From Semisulcospira habei (taxonomy: Eukaryota; Mollusca; Gastropoda; Semisulcospiridae), in the NCBI GenBank assembly GCA_036245525.1, contig BTPG01000004.1, positions 165,026,008 to 165,090,007 on the forward strand: 64,000 bases of DNA. Reading direction: 5' to 3'. Made by a program: the position numbers and the translations under genes. The notes below the pieces were generated by a model that was given only the letters and a program-made list of their open reading frames with translations, ran no database searches and was not told the DNA's origin. This document shows positions 1 through 9,446 of this stretch, piece by piece. How positions within the stretch are numbered: the stretch's first letter is position 1; every line of letters starts with the position of its first letter.

Positions 1-3
1 TTG

Positions 4-111
4 TCCCGTCTGGGTGACGGAACACCGCATCCGATTCTCAATGCCTCTTCAAGAGGGGCTAGTGTGAATCCTCTCCTGAAAAGGCCATTGAAAATCGGAT
101 AACAGACGGGA
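4..111. other. Nested inverted repeat / structured hairpin of unknown origin
   Basis: Outer arms TCCCGTCTG (4-12) and CAGACGGGA (103-111) are exact complements. Inner arms ATCCGATTCTCAATG (29-43) and its partner (86-100) pair at 14 of 15 positions. CCTCTT/AAGAGG (44-56) forms a further small hairpin inside. The nested complementarity is seen directly. It could be a MITE, a transposon end or a structured RNA. I do not recognise the family and see no hammerhead core. Confidence 0.45.
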
Positions 112-295
112 TTTTTGTTTTAAGAAGTTTATTTTAATAACACGCCGCTCATTATATCAACTTTGTGTGATTGTCCACATGAACTACCATGGCATCATCA
201 TATAATCACCCTCACATGCAAAATTTTTTAAAAAATTGCTAATTGTGTAATTGTCTGTAATCATGTGATCTTGGTATCCAGCGTAAACAATATAT

Positions 296-450
296 GTATG
301 TTATTGTATGAGTGTGTGAGTGCATGCGTGTATGAGTCTGTGTGTATGCGTTTGTTTGTCTGTGTGTATGCGTTTGTTTGCCTGTGTGTTTGTATGTATG
401 CGTATATGTACGCGTGTGTGTGTGTGCGTATATGTACGCGTGTGTATGTA
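296..450. repeat. TG-rich microsatellite
   Basis: Irregular TGTGTG/TGTATG/TGCGT simple repeat lying directly against the 5' truncation point of LINE-A. Open frames crossing it on either strand are low-complexity Cys/Val or His/Thr strings and are not genes. Confidence 0.85.
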
Positions 451-3172
451 TGCGGCACAGAGAGTGCTGATGGGCTGGGAACCTCTTGGGCCAAGAATTA
501 TCACAGCAGCCTTTAGAACCAAGAAAAAGCTCAAGCTGAACGTCATCCAGTGTTATGCGCCCACCAATGACAGTGACGAGGAAGAGAAACAAGAGTTCTA
601 CGACCGACTCCAGAGTGCCGTCGTGGACAATTGTGCGGAGCGAGACATCACCATCGTCATGGGCGATTTTAATGCCAAAATAGAGGAGGACAACACCGGA
701 TATGAAGAGGTGATGGGGAGACAGGGACTAGGCTCGGAGATGAGTGAGAACGGGGAGAGGTTTGTAGACTTTTGCGCTCTAAACCGACTTGTCATTGGAG
801 GCAGCATCTTCCCACACAGAAGAATACACAAAGCAACTTGGGTCTCACCTGACCATACAACAGAGAACCATTGGCAAGAAATTTAGAAGATCCCTTCAAG
901 ATGTTCGAGTGAGGAGGGGAGCAGATGTCACCTCAGACCACCATCTGCTTACCTTAAGAATGAAGCTCAAGCTAAAGAAAAGCCGCACAGAGACAACAAG
1001 AAGACAGCACTATAATGTAGGCCTCCTGAGGGAAACTGGAGTTAGAGAAGAGTTCAAACTGGTGCTGTCCAACCGGTTTCAAGCGCTACAGGAGCTAGTA
1101 AATAAAGAGGAGGCGGTCACCACAGAGCAGCAGTGGAAGGCAGTTAGAGAGGCGCTGAACTCAACCTGCAAAGACACTGTAGGGTTCAGGAAACACCACC
1201 ACAAGGACTGGCTGTCGGCACAGACCTTGAAGAAGATAGAAGCGAGGAAGCAGAAGAAAGCAGCGGTCAACAACAGTCGCACGAGAGCAGCCAAAGTAAG
1301 GGCACAGGAGGAATACTCGGAAGCCAACCGCGAGGTGAAGAGGAGTATCAGGGCAGACAAGAGGGCCTACACAGACAGCCTGGCAGCAGAGGCAGAAAAG
1401 GCAGCAGGCAGCGGCAACATGAAACAGCTCTACGACTTTACCAGAAGATTGTCGGGTAAGTATGGCCATACAGAAAGACCAGTAAAAGACAAAGAAGGCA
1501 AGCCTATTGCAGACAGAGCAGACCAACTCGACAGATGGGCCGAGTATTTTGAAGAGTTACTGAACAGACCTAGCCCACCTGACCCCCCCCCCCCGACATC
1601 CAGCCGGCAGAGACCGACCTACCCATCAGCTGTGACAGACCCAGCCGGGAAGAGATCAGAAGAGCAGTGGCATTTTTGAAGAATGGCAAAGCAGCAGGGC
1701 CAGATGGCATCCCAGCGGAGTCTCTGAAAGCAGACCTAGAGACAACAGTGGAGATGCTGTACCCACTGTTTGGAAAGATCTGGGAAGAGGAGGTGATGCC
1801 AGCTGACTGGAAGGAGGGGTACCTAATCAAGCTTCCCAAGAAAGGCAACCTCAGCAAGTGTTCCAACTACAGAGGAATCACCTTGCTGTCAGTACCAGGA
1901 AAGGTCTTTAACAGGATCATCCTAGAGAGAATGAAGAGCTCCGTTGACCCCCAGCTGAGAGACCAGCAAGCAGGATTCAGGAAGAACCGATCATGTACAG
2001 ACCAGATCGCCACTCTCCGCATCATCGTGGAACAGTCTCTGGAGTGGAGCTCCCCGCTTTACGTCAACTTTGTGGATTATGAGAAAGCATTTGACAGCGT
2101 GGACCGAGAGACTCTGTGGAAACTCCTACGACACTACGGTGTACCCACAAAGCTCGTCCGCCTGATCAAGAGCAGCTACGATGGCATGACATGTCGTGTG
2201 ATCCACGAAGGGCAGTTCACCAGGGAGCTCCAGGTCAGAACTGGTGTCAGGCAGGGGTGTCTGCTGTCTCCGTTCCTCTTCCTACTGGCCATAGACTGGG
2301 TCATGAAGATGACCACAGAGCACAGACGAAGTGGAATACAGTGGACACTGTGGACACAGCTTGACGACCTCGATTTTGCAGACGACTTGGCATTACTGTC
2401 CCACACTCATCAACAAATGCAGGACAAGACCACGAGGCTTGCTGACATCTCGTCCCAAGTGGGCCTCACCATTCACAAACAGAAAACAAAGACAATGAGG
2501 CTGAACACAACCAGGGAAGAACCAATCTTGCTTGCTGGCACCCCGTTGGAGGAGGTGGAGTCCTTCACCTATCTCGGGAGCATCATAGACAAAAAAGGCG
2601 GCACTGATGCAGATGTCAGAGCACGAATCGGTAAAGCCAGAGCAGCCTTTCTCTAGTTAAAAAAAGTGTGGAGTTCCAGAGAGCTGTCACAACACACCAA
2701 GTCCGGATTTTCAACTCCAATGTAAAAGCAGTTCTCCTATATGGAGCAGAGACTTGGAGATTGACAAAAACCACAGTCAACAGAGTACAGACCTTCATGA
2801 ACAGTTGCCTTAGAAGAATTTTGAAAATCCACTGGCCAGAGAAGATCAGCAACGTCAGACTCTGGGAGAGAACAGAGCAGATAACAGCAGAGAATGAAAT
2901 TGGGCGAAGAAGATGGGGATGGATCGGTCACAGTCTGAGAAAGCCAGCTTCCAGTATCACTAGGCAGGCATTGTCATGGAACCCCCAGGGAAAGAGGAAA
3001 AGAGGTAGGCCGAGAAACTCCTGGCGTCGAGACCTCCAAGCAGACATCAAGAGACTGGGAACCACCTGGAGTAGAATCGAAGAAGAAGCACAGGACAGGA
3101 GTTGCTGGAGGTCTCTCGTCGACGGTCTATACCCGGGTAGGGGTGACAGGCGTAAGTAAGTAAGTATGTATG
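450..3172 (+). mobile_element. LINE-A: 5'-truncated, broken non-LTR retrotransposon
   Basis: The strand reads the C-terminal half of an APE-type endonuclease (NVIQCYAPTND near 540, MGDFNAKI near 660) and then a reverse transcriptase (GKAAGPDG near 1685, YRGITLLS near 1870, AGFRKNRSCTDQ near 1970, EKAFDSVD near 2085, catalytic FADD near 2376). A C-terminal region follows with RRRWGWIGHSLRK and KRKRGRPRNSWRRDL. The reading frame is broken near 880 (bases missing before the SDHHLL motif), near 1,600-1,670 next to a C9 run, and by a stop in place of a sense codon at 2656. The copy is dead. The 3' end carries a (TAAG)n tail near 3155-3172, and the 5' end is truncated into TG repeats. Architecture and residues resemble the C. 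elegans F52C9.6-like / RTE-like group; clade assignment is inference. Confidence 0.85.
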
Positions 3173-3527
3173 CGTATGTGGTAAAAATGCCTTGTACACG
3201 TTTTTTTTTATCGTATTATTTTTCTTCTCTTTTGTGTAGTCAGTGTGCTCATGGCTGAGGCTGACGTAATTCAGCTATTTTTGTAGTCACCTGCAAGCTT
3301 GGAATTTAGTGTGTACATTTACCGCCAGGTTCTATCGCATGGAAGAGTGCTTCACCATTTTGTAACACGTAATGATTTTGGTCAGGCGAGCCACTTTTCG
3401 CTACTTTTGACTAGCAAAAGCTCCCGCTGCGATAGGCACCTTCGGGTTGGTTTGCAGTGTGTCTGCGGAGATAGGTGGATTTGAGCGGTTGTTATCCACG
3501 ACTGCTTCTACAGTTGCTGTTTTGACT
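3173..3527. other. Intergenic, nothing recognised
   Basis: AT-rich sequence between the LINE-A tail and a minisatellite. The open frames here are short and match no family I recognise. Confidence 0.5.
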
Positions 3528-3848
3528 TTGCCGTTTTTCCAGAGTTCTCTCTACAAACCAGCATTTTCACAGCTCTGTCATTTTCTGAGCCCTCCCTTGA
3601 ACGGGAATCCCGGACTCTGTTGTTTTTTTTTTAGTCCTGGGACTTTGCCATTTTTCTGGCGACTCTACTTTGTAACGGGCGCCTCGTACTTTGCTGTTTT
3701 TCTGAGGTTTCTGTTTTACAAAGGGCGCTTCGGACTTTGCCATTTTTCTGGAGTCTTCCTTGATAACGGGCGTCTCGGACTTTGTCGTTTTTCCCGAAGC
3801 TTCCCTTTATCAAAGGACCTTTTGGACTCTGCCATTTTTCTCAGATAG
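3528..3848. repeat. Degenerate ~45-bp minisatellite
   Basis: About seven diverged units share the core GACTTTGCCATTTTTCTG followed by a variable stretch and a CGGGCG-like end. The best units begin near 3641, 3687, 3732, 3776 and 3823, a spacing of 44-47 bp. Long Phe/Leu-rich frames across it are artefacts of the repeat. Confidence 0.75.
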
Positions 3849-4120
3849 AAATAAGTAATTGTACAATACTCAACCACCGGATCCTCAGGAGCCAAACAGA
3901 TACCCTAAAACTATTCAATTTTAATATCAAACACTCACTACTCTCTCAACGCTAACATAATTTCCACCTCACTGGCACCAAAACCGTATTTTGAAACAAA
4001 CACTGGCTCATGAAAATCATCATCCGTATAGCCGAGTACAATAATGGCCAATTACCCATTGTCTTAAGTTGACCCCATTAATTAACTAATTACGGTCATT
4101 AACGTCCACACGGCCGTTTC

Positions 4121-4330
4121 TAGAGATAGATAATATGAGACCCGTAAGACAATGAATTCAATAGAGCCGCATCCGTCATTAATTTACGCCATTTTTAATA
4201 TCAAAATTTTGGCCCCCATTACACCCTCGTTATTTCCGAATCAACCCTTTGATTTTAAAAAGTGACGAGCATGACGGATGCGGCCTTATTGATCTGATTA
4301 TCTTACAGGTCTCATATTATCTATCTCTCA
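4121..4330. repeat. Inverted repeat ~60 bp arms (MITE-like)
   Basis: The left arm (about 4121-4180: AGAGATAGATAATATGAGAC to GCCGCATCCGTCAT) is an imperfect reverse complement of 4270-4330 (ATGACGGATGCGGC to ATTATCTATCTCT). About 90 bp of AT-rich sequence separates the arms. This fits a small non-autonomous DNA transposon; no target duplication is clear because the right arm runs into the GGTCA minisatellite. Confidence 0.6.
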
Positions 4331-4332
4331 CC

Positions 4333-4690
4333 AAGGTCAAGGTCATCAAAACCAAGGTCATGGGTCAAGGTCATCAAGGTCACCAAGGTCATGGGTCAAG
4401 GGTCAAGGTCACCAAGGCCAAGGTCACCGGTAAGGATCAAGGTCACCAAGATCATGGGTCAAAGGTCAAAGGTCATGGGTCAAGGTCATGGGTCAAGGTC
4501 ACCAAGGTCATGGGTCAAGGTCATGGGTCAAGTCATCGAGGTCAAGGTCAAAGGTCAAAGGTCAAATGTCATGGGTCAAGGTCATGGGTCAAGGTCATGG
4601 GTCAAGGTCATGGGTCAAGGTCACCAAGGTCATGGGTCAAGGTCATGGGTCAAGTCGTCGAGGTCATGGGTCAAGTCGTCGAGGTCTGGC
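4333..4690 (+). repeat. GGTCA minisatellite, units GGTCATGGGTCAA / GGTCACCAA
   Basis: About 360 bp consist almost wholly of GGTCA steps (CAAGGTCA, GGGTCA). Frames through it give artefactual Gly/Gln/Ser/His proteins. Many steps match TCAAGGTCA, the extended half-site bound by monomeric nuclear receptors of the NR5A/ERR type (established knowledge). Whether anything binds here is unknown. Confidence 0.9.
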
Positions 4691-4699
4691 ACCAAATAA

Positions 4700-5519
4700 T
4701 GGTAAAGTCCGACACCTCATGTCTAAGCTTGACCGGTTCTGAAAGACCTCTACCTCAATTCAGGTATGTTATGAATAGACTTGTTCTGAAAAAAAAAATT
4801 CAAAGGGCCTACAATTATTCACATTTTTCATTTCTGACTAGCTTGCCTTTTGAAACTGAGATCAAAATCTTTTCAATCAGATCGGTATGCACCACACCTG
4901 ACATGATATTCATAAAAAAAATTTAATCTGGACATGATATGCAAGAAGGAATTTTTAATTTTTTCAATTATGCGTACACCCTTCAACAAATTCAAATTTT
5001 AATAAAGCAAGGGAAGTAACTTTTTTGTCTTGCTGAAATTTTTACAAAATTACTTCCCTTGTATAAACCTGTACTCAAAGGAAAAAGTAATCTGAAATAA
5101 GGGGTGATTCCTTCCTTTTTCTGGTGCTCAAGTCATGGTAAAATTATCAAGTTACTGTCTATGTTATGTCTGATGTTTCATTTAACTCTTACTTGATCAG
5201 GGTGTGTGATTTATAATTTACTGCAAAGCCAATAATCACCAATAATGTGTCAGGTTTGTTTGCTTAAAAGGACAGGGTTATTGAACATGACACCACAATT
5301 GAAATCTGTGAAGCATGATATTAATAAGCCAACTGAGAGAGACATTGTTTGCTTTTTTTTTGGAGGGGGGTGGGGGTGTATAACTATTGTCTCTGACAAC
5401 ACCTAATCATTAACCTGATCAAGTGATGCCAAGTGAAACTTAATACTTATTAACAAGTTGCAACTAACTTTTAGGAACCTGCAGAGGTAACCTTTAAGTG
5501 TGTTGTCATAAGAACTTAT
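4700..5519. other. AT-rich non-coding stretch with a small inverted repeat
   Basis: No gene is recognised. Arms CAAGGGAAGTAA (from 5008) and TTACTTCCCTTG (to 5061) form a ~54-bp hairpin of a type that looks mobile. A poly-T/G tract lies near 5352-5378. Confidence 0.5.
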
Positions 5520-5592
5520 TAATTACTTACCCTAAGTTCTTACAAGTACTTACCCTAAGTTCTTACAAGTACTTACCCTAAGTTCTTACAAC
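5520..5592. repeat. 24-bp tandem repeat at the terminal region of Mav-A
   Basis: ACTTACCCTAAGTTCTTACA is repeated three times in tandem. Related CTTGTGACAACTAAC and AAGTTCTT words occur beyond the equivalent end of Mav-B (32,100-32,200). This suggests the stretch belongs to the Maverick terminal region; full terminal inverted repeats could not be recognised. Confidence 0.6.
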
Positions 5593-5665
5593 AACTTGAC
5601 TCAAGTCCCAAGACACTGAGACAGTTTTATCAAGATACAAGGACAATAAAAAACTTTTTTTTCTC

Positions 5666-5758
5666 TCAGTAGTACTCTGGCGGTGGTGCAGATGGGGTTA
5701 AATAATCAGGCACAAGTGTTGTAAGTGGCATGGCATTTTTCTGTGAAGTGTATGACAT
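5666..5758 (-). CDS. 30-codon micro-ORF with PSAP and PPxY late-domain motifs
   Basis: ATG at 5758-5756, stop TGA at 5668-5666, 27 bp downstream of the 5785 gene on the same strand. The predicted peptide ends PSAPPPEYY, so a P(S/T)AP motif (TSG101/ESCRT-I recruitment in other viruses) overlaps a PPxY motif (NEDD4-type ligase recruitment; adenovirus protein VI also carries a PPxY). The matching place in Mav-B (31,972-32,055) ends PSAPPPDYY. In the last ten codons the two differ at five bases: four are silent and one is Glu/Asp. That pattern indicates selection on the peptide. Function in budding or trafficking is inference, and no such small Maverick gene is known to me. Confidence 0.6.
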   Translation of the reverse strand: MSYTSQKNAMPLTTLVPDYLTPSAPPPEYY

Positions 5759-5784
5759 TAATAAACGATTACCAAATCTGATTT

Positions 5785-6384
5785 TTATTTGTTTAAAAGA
5801 ATGTGTAGTTTTTCTGTGGTTTCCTGTACCCCTATCCTTTTTCCCTCTGCTAAAAAACTGGCCTTCAGTTCTTCAACATTCACGGGAGACTGACTACGCA
5901 TCTTATTCTGTATTTCAGACTTCTGTTTTTTGTAATTATTTAAATCATCTTGGACGCGCTTAAATTCTTCATCATCAATAAAATTATCATTCAATGCCTT
6001 ACTGATAATAAGTTTCATACTGCTCAGCTTTGCACCAGCCAAAGTACTCAATGCTTCATGTTTCTGTAATTTTGTGTGAAACCTCTTGTTTAGGGCTTCC
6101 AAACCAAAGCAAGCCAGGCATGTAGCAACGCTAACACCCTCAACTGCTATTCCAGCCAAACTCCCAATTCCTGTGGCGAACAGAACAATACCCCCCACAG
6201 AACATGAAGCTGAAACTGCACCAATAGCCATAGAAGTGTTTTGTACAGAATTGAAAACGGTCTTATACCGTCTTTTGCACCGTGAATATTTCGCCTCCTC
6301 ACTCTCCAAATATTTCAAAGCTTCTGTAATATTATTTAATCTGAATGCGTCTGCCTGTAATGTTTTATCTGATGCAATTGGCAC
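5785..6384 (-). CDS. Maverick membrane protein with two hydrophobic helices (5' end uncertain)
   Basis: About 199 residues. An N-terminal region with the cluster KYSRCKRRYK precedes a glycine/alanine-rich hydrophobic hairpin (about residues 50-95), followed by a long amphipathic helical region (about 105-190). The closest relative here is the 215-codon gene at 31,310-31,945 in Mav-B, over 70 percent identical by eye, with many substitutions silent. No in-frame ATG is found: the frame opens at a GTG at 6384. An ATG at 6520 begins a proline-containing leader like the Mav-B N terminus but in another frame, so a small indel or duplication of GTTTTAGTCATC probably broke the 5' end. Function unknown; a minor virion or membrane protein is likely from context. 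Confidence 0.7.
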   Translation of the reverse strand: MPIASDKTLQADAFRLNNITEALKYLESEEAKYSRCKRRYKTVFNSVQNTSMAIGAVSASCSVGGIVLFATGIGSLAGIAVEGVSVATCLACFGLEALNKRFHTKLQKHEALSTLAGAKLSSMKLIISKALNDNFIDDEEFKRVQDDLNNYKKQKSEIQNKMRSQSPVNVEELKASFLAEGKRIGVQETTEKLHILLNK

Positions 6385-6549
6385 AGCTGTTACCTGTGAT
6401 CAGCGCAGTGTGTTTTAGTCATCCATTGTCGTCGTCAGCGTCAGGCGCAAGTGTTGTTTTAGTCATCACATTTGTTTCAGTCGGCTCAAGCGTCGGTAGT
6501 TGCGGATAGAAGTTTACCATTTTTTTTTATTCACAAATATTTTTTTTAT

Positions 6550-7428
6550 TTAATCAGCAATTACATTTTGCAACTCTTCAAAAGTATACAATTTGCTGGC
6601 ATAATAAAATGCAACAAGATCAATGTGTTCAAGGTTTATGTAAGTTAGACGAACAAAAGTTGTTTTGTCGACCACCACCTTGACAGCTGGAACACTGCTC
6701 GAAACATTAATAACATCATTATTTTTTGTAATAGCAATAAAGACCTTTGATGATTCTGTTACTGTTTCATTCCATGTAAGTTTAATTCCTTGTGCTATAT
6801 TTGCCTCTTTTGCAGAAGCAACAGATTTCATGATAATTTCAAATACTATTGTCACTTCTCTAGCCACGACTAAGCTTGCTGGCATAAACACAACAGAAGT
6901 ATCTGATCTACCCTTTCTAGTTGTAAGAAGATACCGCCGTCTCTCATAATTTTCAACTTTCAGTTTTTCTCTGCTATTGTTGTCTGGGGCAAAACTTGGA
7001 ACAAGGCTTACAATCAGCGGCCCAGAATTAACAACCTTCCTAAACACTAAGGCACCTTCATCATCAGTGTATACATAAGGACTAATAAATTCAATCTTTA
7101 TGTCCCAGTCAATTGTTGGAGGTGGTGCAGGCACAGGTGAAACAACCCACTTACTACCCACATGTATTAAGTTGTAAGGCGCATTATTTACAGGTGGAGT
7201 AGGTACAGTAACATCACGAAGCTGACCAAGTTTAGGAATCTGTCTTTCACCGTCTTTCATGTCGACAATTACTTTCCTCTTGTACATGCCATTTGAATCA
7301 AGTTCAAAACCATATATTTCTCCAATTTCCCCTTCCTTCTCAAAATCCTGTACGTCTGCCAAATCTTTCAACTCTGTTACTGGACACGCAACTGGTATGA
7401 TTCTAGGCTTTGGACCAAGACCACTCAT
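6550..7428 (-). CDS. Conserved Maverick protein of 292 residues, function unknown
   Basis: Start at MSGLGPKPR (7428), supported by the same start in Mav-B at 30,394. The protein has a short acidic N-terminal part, a Pro/Val linker (PVPAPPPTIDWD near residue 105) and a beta-rich C-terminal domain ending FYYASKLYTFEELQNVIAD. The C-terminal domain is also conserved in fragments at 30,640-31,284 and 46,762-47,129. No enzymatic motif is seen. Its place beside penton-like and membrane genes suggests a structural or virion-associated role (inference). Confidence 0.75.
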   Translation of the reverse strand: MSGLGPKPRIIPVACPVTELKDLADVQDFEKEGEIGEIYGFELDSNGMYKRKVIVDMKDGERQIPKLGQLRDVTVPTPPVNNAPYNLIHVGSKWVVSPVPAPPPTIDWDIKIEFISPYVYTDDEGALVFRKVVNSGPLIVSLVPSFAPDNNSREKLKVENYERRRYLLTTRKGRSDTSVVFMPASLVVAREVTIVFEIIMKSVASAKEANIAQGIKLTWNETVTESSKVFIAITKNNDVINVSSSVPAVKVVVDKTTFVRLTYINLEHIDLVAFYYASKLYTFEELQNVIAD

Positions 7429-7547
7429 TTTTATAAACAAAAATAAAATTATTTAATTTCCAACACAACACTAAAATCATGCATAAGAACTGGTTTGTCA
7501 TCCTGATTAGTTACAGATATACTCAGTGACTCAAAGAAACTAGAACC

Positions 7548-8159
7548 TTATTTCTTAAACTGCAAATTAGGAAATCTAACAACTACACTTTCACAATAGG
7601 GTGCAGTTCCAGTTGGTAAGCATCTCAACAAAGTTGAAGGCTTTCCATTGTGAACATTCTCAGATGTGTTTAGTTCTTTCAAATAAACATTTAGCACTGT
7701 GTGTACTGACAAATTGACAGGGCGTTTTCCAGTTATTTTAAGTTTTTTTGTCTTCATTGTTATAATACCAGACATAGCTTCATCTAAATCATCTGTTCTC
7801 CACCAATCTTCGTCAATATAAAATCCAAGTAAATATGCAAATCTATCTGAAATTTTTAACCAATCTTGTTTCAGAAATTCTAATGTAACAAGTAGGTTAG
7901 CTGGATTTAAAGTTGCTTTAATTTTAAATTTACTTTGAAACCATTCAGCTATAGTACAAAAGTCATAATACCCAGGTGGTATAGCTTCAGTCTTACCATC
8001 GAAAATTACTTTATTATATATATCATCTGTTACATTAAACCATTTTACTGTATAGAACATTTCATGGATAGCTGCAGCCTTGCTACCATCACGATTATCA
8101 ATCCCATTAGTTAACCACACTGGTTTGCTTGTGTCAAGATTTGTTAAGGTAATAAACAT
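7548..8159 (-). CDS. Penton-like minor capsid protein candidate (203 residues)
   Basis: The start is MFITLTN at 8159, matched by an ATG preceded by AATAAAA in Mav-B (29,628). The sequence is beta-rich, with FYTVKWFNVT and IPPGYYDFCTIAEWF motifs resembling the GYY segment of Polinton single-jelly-roll penton proteins (family knowledge; similarity judged by eye). It ends VVRFPNLQFKK. Only 24 bp (8160-8183), containing ATATAAAA, separate it from the divergent 8184 gene, so both probably share one promoter region. Confidence 0.6.
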   Translation of the reverse strand: MFITLTNLDTSKPVWLTNGIDNRDGSKAAAIHEMFYTVKWFNVTDDIYNKVIFDGKTEAIPPGYYDFCTIAEWFQSKFKIKATLNPANLLVTLEFLKQDWLKISDRFAYLLGFYIDEDWWRTDDLDEAMSGIITMKTKKLKITGKRPVNLSVHTVLNVYLKELNTSENVHNGKPSTLLRCLPTGTAPYCESVVVRFPNLQFKK

Positions 8160-8183
8160 TTTTATTATCTCATATAAAAAAGG

Positions 8184-9446
8184 ATGGAATTTAAATCGCC
8201 AACCATTACCACTACAAACGCATTTCAATTTAATGTGGATGCCAAATATAATGTTGCACCTACTTATGAACAGAAAATAATTCAACTAAATCAGCTTGAC
8301 ATAGCTGTGTCTGTACAAGATCTATTCCAAGTCAAAGTACCGAATCCGTTTGACCATTACCTAAACCCTCCAATAACAGATGACTCTACTGCAAGAAAGT
8401 GGTCTTCAAGTCCACTACAGATGTTTCAAAACCAACTCAACTTTGCAATACTATGCTCAACTACAGGCTGTGGTGTTTCATTTACAGACCATTTGAATCA
8501 CTCAAACAAACTGATTAGATCTGTGTATCATTTCCATGTTTATTACCAGCTTAGACGTATACTGTCAGAACTGCATACACCACTACCCACTGAATCCAGT
8601 TTCAACAGGTATAACAACCCTATGGATATGAAAGCGTTTGAACGCATCTGTAATGAATTTAACATAAGCACTAAGTATGACTTCACACAAAAACTTGATG
8701 ATCACCACGGCATTGGTACATTGTATTACGCTTTGAGTCACAGACAATACCCTCAAGATTACTACCCTGGGTACACTTCATTCTCATCTAAATCTGAAGT
8801 CTGGTTAGGCTCAATAGAACAGAAACAGTCTAACACCTGGACCACATTTATTTTAGATAAATCTGACGGGTTTACTCAAGCAGGAGTCGAGCGCGTCAAT
8901 GAGTCTATCAGAACATATGTCTGGTGTATACTAGGTGCACAATCACTAACAAAATCGAATATTTTGAATGGAAGTGGAATATTTGAATCTCAAAAACAGT
9001 TTCTCGCTAATCTTGAAGATTCAATAAATTCATCAGTTGATCTCCCATCTAGCATACAGCGCTATCAAGACGTACTCAGATATGCTAGATCAAAAGTTGA
9101 CTTTGTAGTTGGAATCGGGTTATACATGTTACCATCTGACCTTCAACTCCAAATGGGGACAATAACAAATTATAATAATGAAATCATTGTTGCAGGTCGT
9201 GATCAAAAACTAGGTCTCAATCAATCTGTAAACTTAGGGGCCACAACCACACATGTACAGCCGTTAAAATCATTACAGACGGTAACACCCCTGGCCCCGG
9301 CCCCAACCCCGGCCCCGGCCCTGGCCCCAACACCGGCACTCATACAACCAGTACAGTCAACCCCTGACACTCATGAGTCAGAGAGTACTGCATTGGTAAT
9401 AGGCCTCACTGGATTAGGGGTTTTACTTCTTTATCTTTTTCATTAA
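8184..9446 (+). CDS. Maverick tail-anchored structural protein (420 residues)
   Basis: A globular region of about 320 residues (SSPLQMFQNQLNFAILCSTTGCGVSF near 75-100; NPMDMKAFERICNEF near 150) precedes a Pro/Ala repeat linker (about 365-390) and a single C-terminal hydrophobic segment, ALVIGLTGLGVLLLYLF. This suggests C-terminal membrane anchoring. The type is widespread beside Maverick capsid genes in invertebrates (from general knowledge) but its role is not established. It is convergent with the next gene and overlaps it by 24 bp. A diverged copy with nonsense changes lies at 28,637-29,601. Confidence 0.75.
   Translation: MEFKSPTITTTNAFQFNVDAKYNVAPTYEQKIIQLNQLDIAVSVQDLFQVKVPNPFDHYLNPPITDDSTARKWSSSPLQMFQNQLNFAILCSTTGCGVSFTDHLNHSNKLIRSVYHFHVYYQLRRILSELHTPLPTESSFNRYNNPMDMKAFERICNEFNISTKYDFTQKLDDHHGIGTLYYALSHRQYPQDYYPGYTSFSSKSEVWLGSIEQKQSNTWTTFILDKSDGFTQAGVERVNESIRTYVWCILGAQSLTKSNILNGSGIFESQKQFLANLEDSINSSVDLPSSIQRYQDVLRYARSKVDFVVGIGLYMLPSDLQLQMGTITNYNNEIIVAGRDQKLGLNQSVNLGATTTHVQPLKSLQTVTPLAPAPTPAPALAPTPALIQPVQSTPDTHESESTALVIGLTGLGVLLLYLFH

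Noticed and set aside
239..592. Overlapping open frames on both strands across 239-592
   Set aside because: They translate TG/CA simple repeats into His/Thr or Cys/Val strings; only the part after 450 belongs to LINE-A.
4249..4926. 225-codon open frame
   Set aside because: It is a translation of the GGTCA minisatellite (repeated GQGHGSRSWVK) without protein character.
5520..5592. CRISPR-like short direct repeats
   Set aside because: Units are directly tandem without unique spacers and the DNA is eukaryotic.
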